This document shows, one piece after another, positions 57,073 through 64,000 of a stretch of 64,000 nt of DNA. The translations under genes and the position numbers were made by a program. The DNA is from an uncultured Bacilli bacterium. GTDB lineage: Bacteria > Bacillota_I > Bacilli_A > RF39 > UBA660. Below the pieces are notes generated by a model. It was not told where the DNA came from. It ran no database searches and saw nothing but the letters and a program-made list of their open reading frames with translations. The stretch lies in NCBI GenBank assembly GCA_934177995.1, contig CAKPPW010000001.1:21394-85393 (forward strand), read 5' to 3'. The first letter of the stretch is position 1. The number at the start of each line of letters is the position of its first letter.

Positions 57073-57103
57073 AACAGGTAAGTTAACTCTTATCTGTTTT
57101 TTT
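57073..57103 (+). terminator. Terminator after the lysozyme-like gene
   Basis: AACAGGTAAG / CTTATCTGTT, ten pairs with one wobble and a five-base loop, followed by seven T. Confidence 0.85.
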
Positions 57104-57174
57104 GTCTAATTTTAGATAGTTATTACTAAGATACTACTCCTTAACTTAACATACCATTTATTAGGAGGGTATCT

Positions 57175-59793
57175 ATGGAAAAGATTAGAATTGATGGATT
57201 AAGTAGAGAAGAGGTAACTAGGTCAAGAGAAAAATATGGTAATAATGCTTTAGAAACTATTCATAGAGATACCTTTTTTAAACAATTACTTAGGAGTTTA
57301 GGTGACCCTATAATTCGTATTTTATTAATTGCTCTTGGAATAAAGACTATATTTTTAATTAAAGACTTTGACTGGTATGAAACAGTTGGTATAGCAATAG
57401 CTATCTTTCTAGCATCATTTATTTCTACTTTATCTGAGTATGGTAGTGAGAAAGCTTTTGATAAGTTACAACAAGAAGCTTCTAAGACTAAAGCTAAAGT
57501 AAAGAGATTTGAAGGTATTGTTACTATTCCTATTGAAGAGATAGTAGTAGGGGATATTATTCTTTTAGAGTATGGTGAAAAAATACCAGCTGATGGAGTT
57601 TTACTAGAAGGTAATTTAACGATTGATGAATCATCAATTACAGGAGAAAGTAAAGAAATATATAAGTATCCTTTTAAAAAAGGACTTAATCCTAAAGAAA
57701 CAAATGAGCTATTTAGAGGTAGTGTTATTTATCAAGGTACTGGTAAGATGTTAGTAACTAAAGTAGGGGTTAATACTTTCTATGGAAAAATAGCGAAAGA
57801 GTTACAAGATGTTCAGCCAGAAAGCCCTCTTAAATCTAGATTAAGACATTTAGCAACTATAATTAGTAGAATTGGTTATTGTTCCGCCTTCTTTGTTGCT
57901 TTGTCATATCTATTCTTTTCTTTAGTTATCAATAATCAGTTTGATATAAATAAAATAATTGTCTATTGTAGTGATTTTTCTTTATTGTTTGCTCATCTTT
58001 TATATGCTTTAACTCTAGCAGTAACGATGATAGTAGTATCAGTCCCAGAAGGATTACCAATGATGATAACTTTAGTTTTATCTAGTAATATGAAAAGGAT
58101 GCTTAAAGATAATATCTTAGTTAGAAAACTAGTAGGAATAGAAACATCTGGTAGTTTAAATATCTTATTTACGGATAAGACAGGTACGCTTACTAAAGGT
58201 GAACTTGAAGTAATAGGGATGATTTTAGGAGATGGGAAAGTAGTTAATAGTAATAAGGAACTGATTAGTCATAAAAAATACTTAAGATTATTAGATGAAT
58301 CTTTAATTCAAAATAATAGTTGCAGCTATGATAAGGTAACAAAAAAATTTATTGGTGGTAATGCTACCGATCAGGCTTGTGTAAACTTTATTTCTAATAA
58401 GAAACCAGTTATATTACCAAAGATTAAAGAAAAATCTTTTAATAGTAAAGATAAATATTCTAAGGTAGTGGTTAATGATAATGGAAATATCACTTATATT
58501 AAGGGAAGTCCTGAGTTGTTATTAAAAAAATGTAGTAAGTATTTATCACTTGATGGTAGAGAGACTAGGTTTATATCTTCTACACTTTTAAAAAAATTAG
58601 ATGAGTATACAAAGTGCGGTATTAGAGTTATTTTAACTGGTTATAGTAAGAATGATAGTGATGAAATTGTTCTTTTGTCTTTACTACTTATTAAGGATGA
58701 ATTGAGAAAAGAAAGTAAAGGAGCAGTTAGTATTGTTCAAAATGCTGGTGTTCAAGTAGTAATGATTACTGGAGATAATAAAGAAACAGCTACTTCTATA
58801 GCAAGAGAAGTTGGTATTATAAAAACTAGTACTGATTTAGTATTAACTAGTACTGATCTTGCTAATATGTCTGATAGTGAATTAAAGAAAAACTTAAGAA
58901 ATCTAAGAGTAGTAGCAAGAGCCCTTCCTCAAGATAAGAGTAGGCTAGTAAGAATTTCTGAGGAAGAAGAATTAGTAGTAGGGATGACGGGCGATGGAGT
59001 GAATGATGCTCCGGCTTTAAAGAAAGCTGATGTAGGTTTTGCTATGAATAGTGGTACAGAAGTAGCCAAAGAAGCAAGTGATATTATCTTACTTGATAAT
59101 AATTTTTATTCAATTACTAAGGCAATTCTTTATGGAAGAACTATTTTTAAGAGTATTAGAAAGTTTATTATTTTTCAGTTAACTGTTAACTTCTGTGCTG
59201 TATTCTTATCAATTATTGGACCTTTTATAGGAGTAGCTACGCCAGTAACAGTTATTCAGATGTTATGGATTAATATGGTCATGGATACTTTAGCAGGAAT
59301 AGCCTTTTCTTATGAAGCTCCTCTTCTTGAATATATGGAGGAAAAACCAAAAGATAGATATGAACCTATTTTAAATAATTATATGATACATGAAATAGTA
59401 TTTATCGGTGTTTATTCATCACTACTTTGTATTTTCTTTTTAAAGAGCCCTTATATTCATTCATTCTTTAGAACTGATATAAATGATAAGTATTTTCTAA
59501 CTGCTTTCTTTGGACTATTTATTTTTATAAGTATTTTTAATAGTTTTAATGCTAGAACATCAAGGCTTAATATCTTTGCTAATCTATTTAAAAATAGAAT
59601 GTTTATGATAGTTATATTGTTCATTGTAATAGTTCAGTTTATTCTTATTTATTATGGCGGTGAGTTATTTAGAACAGTAGGACTTAGTTTTAAGGAGATA
59701 GAAATTATGCTTTTCTGTGCTTTTTCGGTTATTCCTGTAGAGTTATTTAGAAAGATATGCTTGAAAAGAAAACATAAACTAGGTCATGTTTAA
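57175..59793 (+). CDS. Ca2+-type P-type ATPase
   Basis: An 872-residue P2 ATPase. Order: cation_ATPase_N (DGLSREEVTRSREKYGNNAL), two helices, actuator domain with TGES, helix 4 with the PEGLP ion-binding motif, phosphorylation site DKTGTLT, nucleotide domain (KGSPELLLKK), hinge TGDGVNDAPALKKADVGFAM and helices 5-10 with LWINMVMDTLAGIAF. The PEGLP and helix 6 residues favour calcium export (PMCA/SERCA-like) over Na/K or H transport. GGAGGGT precedes the ATG. No terminator is obvious after it. Confidence 0.9.
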   Translation: MEKIRIDGLSREEVTRSREKYGNNALETIHRDTFFKQLLRSLGDPIIRILLIALGIKTIFLIKDFDWYETVGIAIAIFLASFISTLSEYGSEKAFDKLQQEASKTKAKVKRFEGIVTIPIEEIVVGDIILLEYGEKIPADGVLLEGNLTIDESSITGESKEIYKYPFKKGLNPKETNELFRGSVIYQGTGKMLVTKVGVNTFYGKIAKELQDVQPESPLKSRLRHLATIISRIGYCSAFFVALSYLFFSLVINNQFDINKIIVYCSDFSLLFAHLLYALTLAVTMIVVSVPEGLPMMITLVLSSNMKRMLKDNILVRKLVGIETSGSLNILFTDKTGTLTKGELEVIGMILGDGKVVNSNKELISHKKYLRLLDESLIQNNSCSYDKVTKKFIGGNATDQACVNFISNKKPVILPKIKEKSFNSKDKYSKVVVNDNGNITYIKGSPELLLKKCSKYLSLDGRETRFISSTLLKKLDEYTKCGIRVILTGYSKNDSDEIVLLSLLLIKDELRKESKGAVSIVQNAGVQVVMITGDNKETATSIAREVGIIKTSTDLVLTSTDLANMSDSELKKNLRNLRVVARALPQDKSRLVRISEEEELVVGMTGDGVNDAPALKKADVGFAMNSGTEVAKEASDIILLDNNFYSITKAILYGRTIFKSIRKFIIFQLTVNFCAVFLSIIGPFIGVATPVTVIQMLWINMVMDTLAGIAFSYEAPLLEYMEEKPKDRYEPILNNYMIHEIVFIGVYSSLLCIFFLKSPYIHSFFRTDINDKYFLTAFFGLFIFISIFNSFNARTSRLNIFANLFKNRMFMIVILFIVIVQFILIYYGGELFRTVGLSFKEIEIMLFCAFSVIPVELFRKICLKRKHKLGHV

Positions 59794-59882
59794 AATTCTT
59801 ACTTTTCTCGTACTATATTTTAGCCATGTTCTATTGTTATCTAATAATTTATTTGTTACTATTAATTCGGATACATTTAAAT

Positions 59883-60069
59883 ATCAGATGCTTTCCCTTC
59901 TATTATAATTAGAAGGATGGTGATAATTATGACAAAAAGACAAACTTTTGTTGTAATATTACTATTATTTATAATAATATTTACTTTATTATATAGATAA
60001 AAAAATAGCATCTGATTCAACTATTGTTGAACTCAGATGCAAATCTCTAAATATAGGGAAGCATCTGAT
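59883..60069. repeat. Inverted repeats flanking a tiny ORF
   Basis: The octamer GCATCTGA occurs four times in 186 bases: inverted at 59884-59891, direct at 60008-60015, inverted at 60033-60040 and direct at 60061-60068. The outer pair extends to ATCAGATGCTTTCCCT (59883-59898) against AGGGAAGCATCTGAT (60055-60069), 15 of 16 bases. The inner pair builds a near-perfect hairpin GCATCTGA-TTCAAC/GTTGAA-C-TCAGATGC. Confidence 0.8.
59929..60000 (+). CDS. Tiny hydrophobic peptide, toxin-like
   Basis: A 23-residue ORF (MTKRQTFVVILLLFIIIFT then LLYR) with an AAGGATGGTG ribosome site before the ATG and TATAAT at 59904-59909. It has a charged N-end, one membrane helix of about 16 residues and a Tyr-Arg end, the look of type I toxins (Ibs, Fst-like) or small membrane regulators. 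A convergent RNA with a perfect terminator faces it immediately downstream. No known family sequence is recognised, so toxin function is inference. Confidence 0.5.
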   Translation: MTKRQTFVVILLLFIIIFTLLYR

Positions 60070-60118
60070 CCGTAAAATCAAATGTATCCTTTTTTAATTA
60101 TATGAAGTTTCCTTCATC
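60000..60118 (-). ncRNA. Putative convergent antisense RNA
   Basis: On the minus strand TTGTTA (60154-60149) and TAAAAT (60131-60126) are 17 bases apart. An RNA from about 60118 would run to the 14-pair hairpin at 60040-60008, which on this strand is followed by seven T, a complete terminator. It ends at the stop of the 23-residue ORF. The RNA is about 120 bases with no ORF of note. On the plus strand the same hairpin lacks a T run. Confidence 0.45.
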
Positions 60119-60237
60119 TGTATACATTTTATCATAAAATAATGACTATAACAATTATTAATAAAAATTTGTGTTTTTCTCGTGTTACTATTTACAGATA
60201 AATAATAATTTTTGTTTATAAAAAATGAGCTTAGGGA

Positions 60238-60267
60238 TTGACTCATTTCATTTCTTTATGATATATT
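60238..60267 (+). promoter_or_regulatory. tRNA-Gly promoter
   Basis: TTGACT (60238-60243), 18-base spacer, TATATT (60262-60267), 17 bases before the tRNA. Confidence 0.65.
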
Positions 60268-60283
60268 AAATATGAATTTATTT

Positions 60284-60358
60284 GCAGATGTAGTTTAGTG
60301 GTTAGAATATGACCTTGCCAAGGTTGTGACGGGGATTCGATTTCCCTCATCTGCTCCA
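60284..60358 (+). tRNA. tRNA-Gly (anticodon GCC)
   Basis: Cloverleaf with acceptor GCAGATG / CATCTGC, D arm GTTTAGTGGTTAGAAT, anticodon loop TTGCCAA (GCC), T arm GGGATTCGATTTCCC and encoded CCA. A single tRNA transcription unit with its own promoter and terminator. Confidence 0.95.
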
Positions 60359-60367
60359 TAAAAAATC

Positions 60368-60400
60368 AACTTACAGACTTTATTGTTTGTAAGTTTTATT
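60368..60400. terminator. tRNA terminator, copy 1 of a shared hairpin
   Basis: AACTTACA / TGTAAGTT with a 12-base loop, T-rich afterwards on the plus strand and TTTTTT on the minus strand. It ends the tRNA-Gly unit and the converging DUF2207 gene. A near-identical hairpin follows tRNA-Cys at 63569. Confidence 0.8.
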
Positions 60401-60415
60401 TATATAAAAAGATGG

Positions 60416-62770
60416 CTACCAAGAGCCACCTCCACCACCACCGGAACCTCCACCTGATGATCCTCCTCCAGATGAACCACCACTTGATCCACTAGATGAA
60501 CTAGGACTAGCTGACATGGAACTTTCTGCCGATGACATAGTATCATTAATAAATGAAGAGAAAGAATTTAAATTGAAATCACTATTTCCAACATACCAAG
60601 TAGGAGCAACAATAGAGATTGATTCAAACTTTTTAATCCATTTATCAGAAATACCAAGGACATAAGTATATGGTAATATATCATAGAAATAAGTTGGATG
60701 TTCTTCTACTAATGCTTCTAGTTTATCTTTTTCGACTGTTTCTAGAAAATTTTTAAATCCACTTATTTTTCCTAATATTTCATTACCATATTTAGTTCTT
60801 TTAGGCAAAAATCTTAAGCATAAAAACATTCCTAATATACAAATTAAGCCTATAATGTATATTACTAAGTAGTTATTATCTTGTAGTAATAATGGTAAAA
60901 CTAAAGCAAGCCATGGTCCACCACCAAATCCTAGTCCCCAAATTAATCCAAATATTTTTGTATAAATATTGTTAGCAGTTTTAGTAGCAGAACCATTTAT
61001 GAAAGTAACAGAACCAGTTTTTCCAAATACAGATGTAAATAAAACCGTAAAACCAATTATAGGGAAAATTATTGCAAACGGAATGGTTTCAATTTGTCCA
61101 AATAATATAATTGGTGGAATAGTTATAAGTAAATAAGTAACAATTATCATTAAAATAATAAATATTTTTTTACTAGATGCAGACTTTTCGTAAATCTTAT
61201 ACTTGTTTTCCTTATTATCTATATTAGATGATATTTTGTTCATCGTTATATAAAAATTATCATATAAATCTGATGATCTTACTTCATTTAAATAACTTTC
61301 ATCATCAGAGTCATATTTATCATTAAACAATGATATAATTGAACTCTTCTTTAGAAACAATCCTTTTAAGAATAACTCTTCATTAACATTATCACCATCA
61401 TATTCTTTTAGCCTAGTTATTTTAAAATCTTTATATTTAGAAAATAAAGATTTTCTCTGAGATTCAGTTATTTTTATATATCCTTTATTAGCAAGATAAA
61501 TAAGTAGGGAAGTTATATCTTTATTATCAGCATATCCTTTATATAAGAATCCAATTTCTAAACTGTTAAAACCATCAGGTGGATAAAATTCAACTGTTTC
61601 AATAACTTTATCATCTTTACCAAACTTACACCATAAGTAAAATGATATTAAAAGAAATAGTAATGGAATTATAAATTCAATATATAATACTGGTTCTATA
61701 GTATCTTTAGCTTTAGAAAAATAACCATCTGGTAATTCACATCTTACTGTTAAAGCTTCGTTCTTTCCTAAAATACTAGTATATTTTCCAGTTATTACAT
61801 TATTGCTAACATTGTATTTAATATTAGAATTATCAGTAGAACCAGTACTACCAGAAGAAAAACCAAGTTTGCTACTGTCGAAATCTTTAGGCATTGTAAT
61901 AGTGAAAGTTATATTACCAATAGCTGTATCCCATTTATTACCAATAATATTGTAATATAATTCATCATAGTCTTTTATTTTATCTTTTCCTAAATTATAA
62001 GTGTATTTAATTACATAGTTTTGCTCACCTATTAAAGTTTTATTAGCATCACCAATTTGTACCTTATAGTTTCCATTTTCTCTTGAAACCTTATATTTAC
62101 TATTAACAGATAAGTTTGTTATTCTAGCTCTATTAGTTGATTTACTACCATCTAGTCTTGTTATTTTATTAGTTAATGGAATAGTTCTAAATATCCCATG
62201 TTTTGGTTCGTTAAAATAAGCAGTAATTGTTTCAACAACATCAAAAGTATTATCTTCATTTATTTTAATATTAATATCATATTTATCAAGAACATAATCA
62301 TAATAAGAGTAATCACTAACCTTACTAGGTGTTAACATATCACTACTATAGTAAGCACCATCAGTATTAACCTCTAACTGATAATAAACTATTTCGCTAA
62401 CACTATGTCCATTTATAATAGATAAATTAGACATTAGATTAAAGCTGCTATTAGCAACTGGAGCAATACTTTGCTTATTACTTTTAGCAATTAGATTATA
62501 ATTTTTATCATAATAATACACAATAGTCGAGTAATCAATATTACTATTAGAATTGTTTTTTATTATTCCAGTTAATCCAAAAGCTTTAGTTGATGTAGTA
62601 GAGTAGTCTTTAAAAGTAATATCAAAGATATTTAAGTTATCAACTTCTAAATATCCAGTATTATTAATATTAATATACGATGTTTGTTTGCTTAATGCAT
62701 TTGTATTTATTGGAAAAATAGTTATTAAGAGTAAAAATAATATAATAGATAAAAATCTAAGTTTTTTCAT
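60416..62770 (-). CDS. DUF2207 membrane protein with Gly/Ser-rich tail
   Basis: A 784-residue protein. A signal peptide (about 1-25) is followed by a beta-rich extracellular region (to about 350), including the DUF2207 block DINIKINEDNTFDVVETITAYF and GIFRTIP, then a helix near 365-385, a cytoplasmic part and more helices near 540-660. It ends in a run of Ser and Gly (SSGGSSGGGSSGGGSGGGG then SW). DUF2207 and lemA genes are regularly paired, as here. Function unknown. ATG at 62770 chosen because GGAGGGGTG precedes it. Confidence 0.88.
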   Translation of the reverse strand: MKKLRFLSIILFLLLITIFPINTNALSKQTSYININNTGYLEVDNLNIFDITFKDYSTTSTKAFGLTGIIKNNSNSNIDYSTIVYYYDKNYNLIAKSNKQSIAPVANSSFNLMSNLSIINGHSVSEIVYYQLEVNTDGAYYSSDMLTPSKVSDYSYYDYVLDKYDINIKINEDNTFDVVETITAYFNEPKHGIFRTIPLTNKITRLDGSKSTNRARITNLSVNSKYKVSRENGNYKVQIGDANKTLIGEQNYVIKYTYNLGKDKIKDYDELYYNIIGNKWDTAIGNITFTITMPKDFDSSKLGFSSGSTGSTDNSNIKYNVSNNVITGKYTSILGKNEALTVRCELPDGYFSKAKDTIEPVLYIEFIIPLLFLLISFYLWCKFGKDDKVIETVEFYPPDGFNSLEIGFLYKGYADNKDITSLLIYLANKGYIKITESQRKSLFSKYKDFKITRLKEYDGDNVNEELFLKGLFLKKSSIISLFNDKYDSDDESYLNEVRSSDLYDNFYITMNKISSNIDNKENKYKIYEKSASSKKIFIILMIIVTYLLITIPPIILFGQIETIPFAIIFPIIGFTVLFTSVFGKTGSVTFINGSATKTANNIYTKIFGLIWGLGFGGGPWLALVLPLLLQDNNYLVIYIIGLICILGMFLCLRFLPKRTKYGNEILGKISGFKNFLETVEKDKLEALVEEHPTYFYDILPYTYVLGISDKWIKKFESISIVAPTWYVGNSDFNLNSFSSFINDTMSSAESSMSASPSSSSGSSGGSSGGGSSGGGSGGGGGGSW

Positions 62771-62781
62771 ACACCCCTCCA

Positions 62782-63330
62782 TTATAAATTGATTCTTATA
62801 TTTTGTTTATCTTCTAAAGATGTTTCGAACATTCTTTTTGTTTTGTAACCAAAAATTTTCGCAAAAATATTATTAGGAAACATTTGCACTTTATTATTAT
62901 AGATTCTAACTGTTCCATTATAGTATTTTCTAGCATTAGCTATATCATCTTCAATTTTTGTTAGCTTATTACTTAAATCAATAAAGTTTTCATTAGCTTT
63001 TAATTCCGGATAAGCTTCTTTTAAAGCCATGATTTTAGAAACATCACTAGATAGTTCTTCATTGTTTATAATTTTCTCATCATTTGTCATTTCATTATAT
63101 ATATTATTTCTTAATTTTGTAACCCTCGTTAAAGTTTCTTCTTCATATTTAGCATATCCTTTTACGGTTTCTACTAGGTTAGGAATTAAGTCCCATCTTT
63201 TCTTTAAATAGACATCCATTGTAGAAAACGCTTCTTTTACTTTATTATCTAAACTGATAAAATTATTATATAAGATGAAGACATAAATAATAATTAAAAT
63301 AATAACTGCCAAGATAATCCATAACCACAT
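62782..63330 (-). CDS. lemA: LemA family protein
   Basis: A 182-residue protein with an N-terminal helix (about 3-24) and a helical bundle. Family signs are NNFISLDNKVKEAFSTMDVYLKKRWDLIPNLVETVKGYAKYE, then ALKEAYPELKANENFIDLSNKLTKIEDDIANARKYYN and FPNNIFAKIFGYK. ATG at 63330 is chosen because AGGAGGTG precedes it; a GTG at 63339 overlaps that site. Forms an operon with the DUF2207 gene; the end is only a base pair from that gene's upstream region. Role unknown, possibly membrane-associated complex. Confidence 0.93.
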   Translation of the reverse strand: MWLWIILAVIILIIIYVFILYNNFISLDNKVKEAFSTMDVYLKKRWDLIPNLVETVKGYAKYEEETLTRVTKLRNNIYNEMTNDEKIINNEELSSDVSKIMALKEAYPELKANENFIDLSNKLTKIEDDIANARKYYNGTVRIYNNKVQMFPNNIFAKIFGYKTKRMFETSLEDKQNIRINL

Positions 63331-63435
63331 TCTTTTCACCTCCTATTATAGTTAATTTTATCATATATTTAGTAAATTTTTTCTAATAAGTAACTAGAAA
63401 TCTACTTTTAACATATAATTAAATGAATAAGGCAA

Positions 63436-63464
63436 TTGACAAACCCCTTTAGCTAGTGTAAAAT
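63436..63464 (+). promoter_or_regulatory. tRNA-Cys promoter
   Basis: TTGACA (63436-63441), 17-base spacer, TAAAAT (63459-63464), 20 bases before the tRNA. Confidence 0.8.
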
Positions 63465-63484
63465 AATACTTGCAAGTGATAAAT

Positions 63485-63559
63485 GGGTCTATAGCCAAGT
63501 GGCTAAGGCGTGGGACTGCAACTCCCTGATCGTTGGTTCAAATCCGACTAGGCCCTCCA
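63485..63559 (+). tRNA. tRNA-Cys (anticodon GCA)
   Basis: Acceptor GGGTCTA / TAGGCCC with one G-U pair, D arm ATAGCCAAGTGGCTAAGG, anticodon loop CTGCAAC (GCA), T arm with GGTTCAAATCC, and encoded CCA. Confidence 0.9.
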
Positions 63560-63568
63560 TTTGAAATC

Positions 63569-63602
63569 AACTTACGGACTTAATTGTTCGTAAGTTTTTA
63601 TT
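63569..63602 (+). terminator. tRNA terminator, copy 2 of a shared hairpin
   Basis: AACTTACG / CGTAAGTT with a 12-base loop, then TTTTATTTTAT. Same as the hairpin after tRNA-Gly except for a compensated A-T to G-C pair at the top of the stem. Confidence 0.8.
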
Positions 63603-63650
63603 TTATATAAAACTTTAAAAGTTCTCTTTCTAGAAAGGAGGACTTTTTTC

Positions 63651-63929
63651 ATTCCTGAATTTAAAGTAATTGAAAATCTAAAACCTAATAAAGATTTAAC
63701 CAACATCTTAAAAGACTTTAAATATAAGGTTATATTAGGACAAATTAAAACTATCTTGCACACCAACTTACAAGTAATAATACCTACTGAATATCAGATT
63801 ACATATCCGACTACTCTTACAATACTAGAATACAAAATTAATGAAATATCAAATAAGCCTTTTTATATTAAAGAACATAATAAAAAGTACAATATTAAAG
63901 AAATTACACAATTTTTGAAAAAGTTTTAA
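63651..63929 (+). CDS. ORF with apparent AUU start
   Basis: A 92-residue ORF lacking ATG, GTG or TTG near its beginning; an excellent ribosome site AAAGGAGGA (63634-63642) sits nine bases before ATT at 63651. The product (from PEFKVIENLKPNKDL to EITQFLKKF) is basic, helix-and-strand-like and of unknown family. The frame is open upstream to 63594 with no usual start. AUU starts are known from infC and rare others, where they allow IF3 feedback. A decayed gene that lost its ATG is the alternative. Confidence 0.5.
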   Translation: MPEFKVIENLKPNKDLTNILKDFKYKVILGQIKTILHTNLQVIIPTEYQITYPTTLTILEYKINEISNKPFYIKEHNKKYNIKEITQFLKKF

Positions 63930-64000
63930 TTTTAGACTATACATTTTGCTTATTTGTGAGGAAACATATGAGAAGTATTTTAATATTTCTCGAAATTTAA

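Noticed and set aside
63572..63766. Minus-strand ORF of 64 codons
   Set aside because: It crosses the tRNA-Cys terminator and lies antisense to the AUU-start ORF, which has a much better ribosome site.

Overview
The window is about 64 kb of very AT-rich bacterial chromosome with core housekeeping genes on both strands. The gene set (EzrA, GpsB, RecU beside a class A penicillin-binding protein, RNase J, RNase Y, type B RNase P RNA, a T-box leader, sortase anchoring and Firmicutes-type LexA boxes) points to a Gram-positive Bacillota of the Bacilli/Erysipelotrichia/RF39-like kind. Class III ribonucleotide reductase (nrdD/nrdG), Pta and a flavodoxin suggest an anaerobic, probably fermentative, host-associated life. 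UGA is a rare but real stop, so the standard bacterial code applies. Species cannot be fixed from this window.

Layout. 1-3.3 kb: the 3' end of ezrA, then four co-directional envelope genes (prepilin-like, two membrane proteins, a LysM protein). 3.3-6.8 kb: a GNAT-like gene and a DUF3048 gene on the minus strand, then a secreted nuclease and pta. 6.9-9.7 kb is a decay zone holding an aldo/keto reductase remnant, a frameshifted flavodoxin and a metallopeptidase-like gene split by a stop. 9.8-16.7 kb: a CwlD-like amidase, SOS-controlled dinD, a SpoIID-like protein, a zinc phospholipase-like protein, an Abi_2/HEPN gene overlapping an HtrA protease, and an unknown. 16.7-22.2 kb: an NrdD-like paralogue without a glycyl radical site, divergent from nrdD-nrdG-dut. 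22.3-26.4 kb (minus): PBP1A and recU, then an unknown gene. 26.5-31.3 kb: a 35-residue ORF, gpsB, rnpB, a RodZ-like gene, pgsA, recA (SOS box) and rny. RNase J follows on the minus strand.

33-36.5 kb: a surface module of a thioester/Cna_B adhesin with a VPNTG anchor, a sortase whose usual catalytic Arg position reads Gln, and a membrane protein. 36.6-43 kb: pcrA, an unknown gene, a nucleotidyltransferase, ligA and an OB-fold membrane protein. 43-44.7 kb: a Nudix gene, gene remnants and an isoleucine T-box in front of ileS. 44.7-54 kb: ileS, a single-AAA Clp-like ATPase, murE, a 3D-domain protein, a palindromic element, an Rpn-like nuclease, cutA, an HD hydrolase and a HAD phosphatase. 54-64 kb: tex, a secreted lysozyme-like hydrolase, a Ca2+-type P-ATPase, a possible type I toxin-antitoxin locus, tRNA-Gly, a DUF2207 protein with lemA, tRNA-Cys, and an ORF that seems to start at AUU.

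The main functional themes are cell envelope growth and division, DNA repair (recA, dinD, recU, pcrA, ligA), anaerobic nucleotide metabolism, and RNA turnover. I saw no rRNA, CRISPR array, prophage or intact insertion sequence. The most unusual points are the small-peptide/antisense locus near 60 kb, the NrdD paralogue, the sortase/adhesin module, the Clp-like ATPase without a second AAA domain, and the AUU-start ORF.
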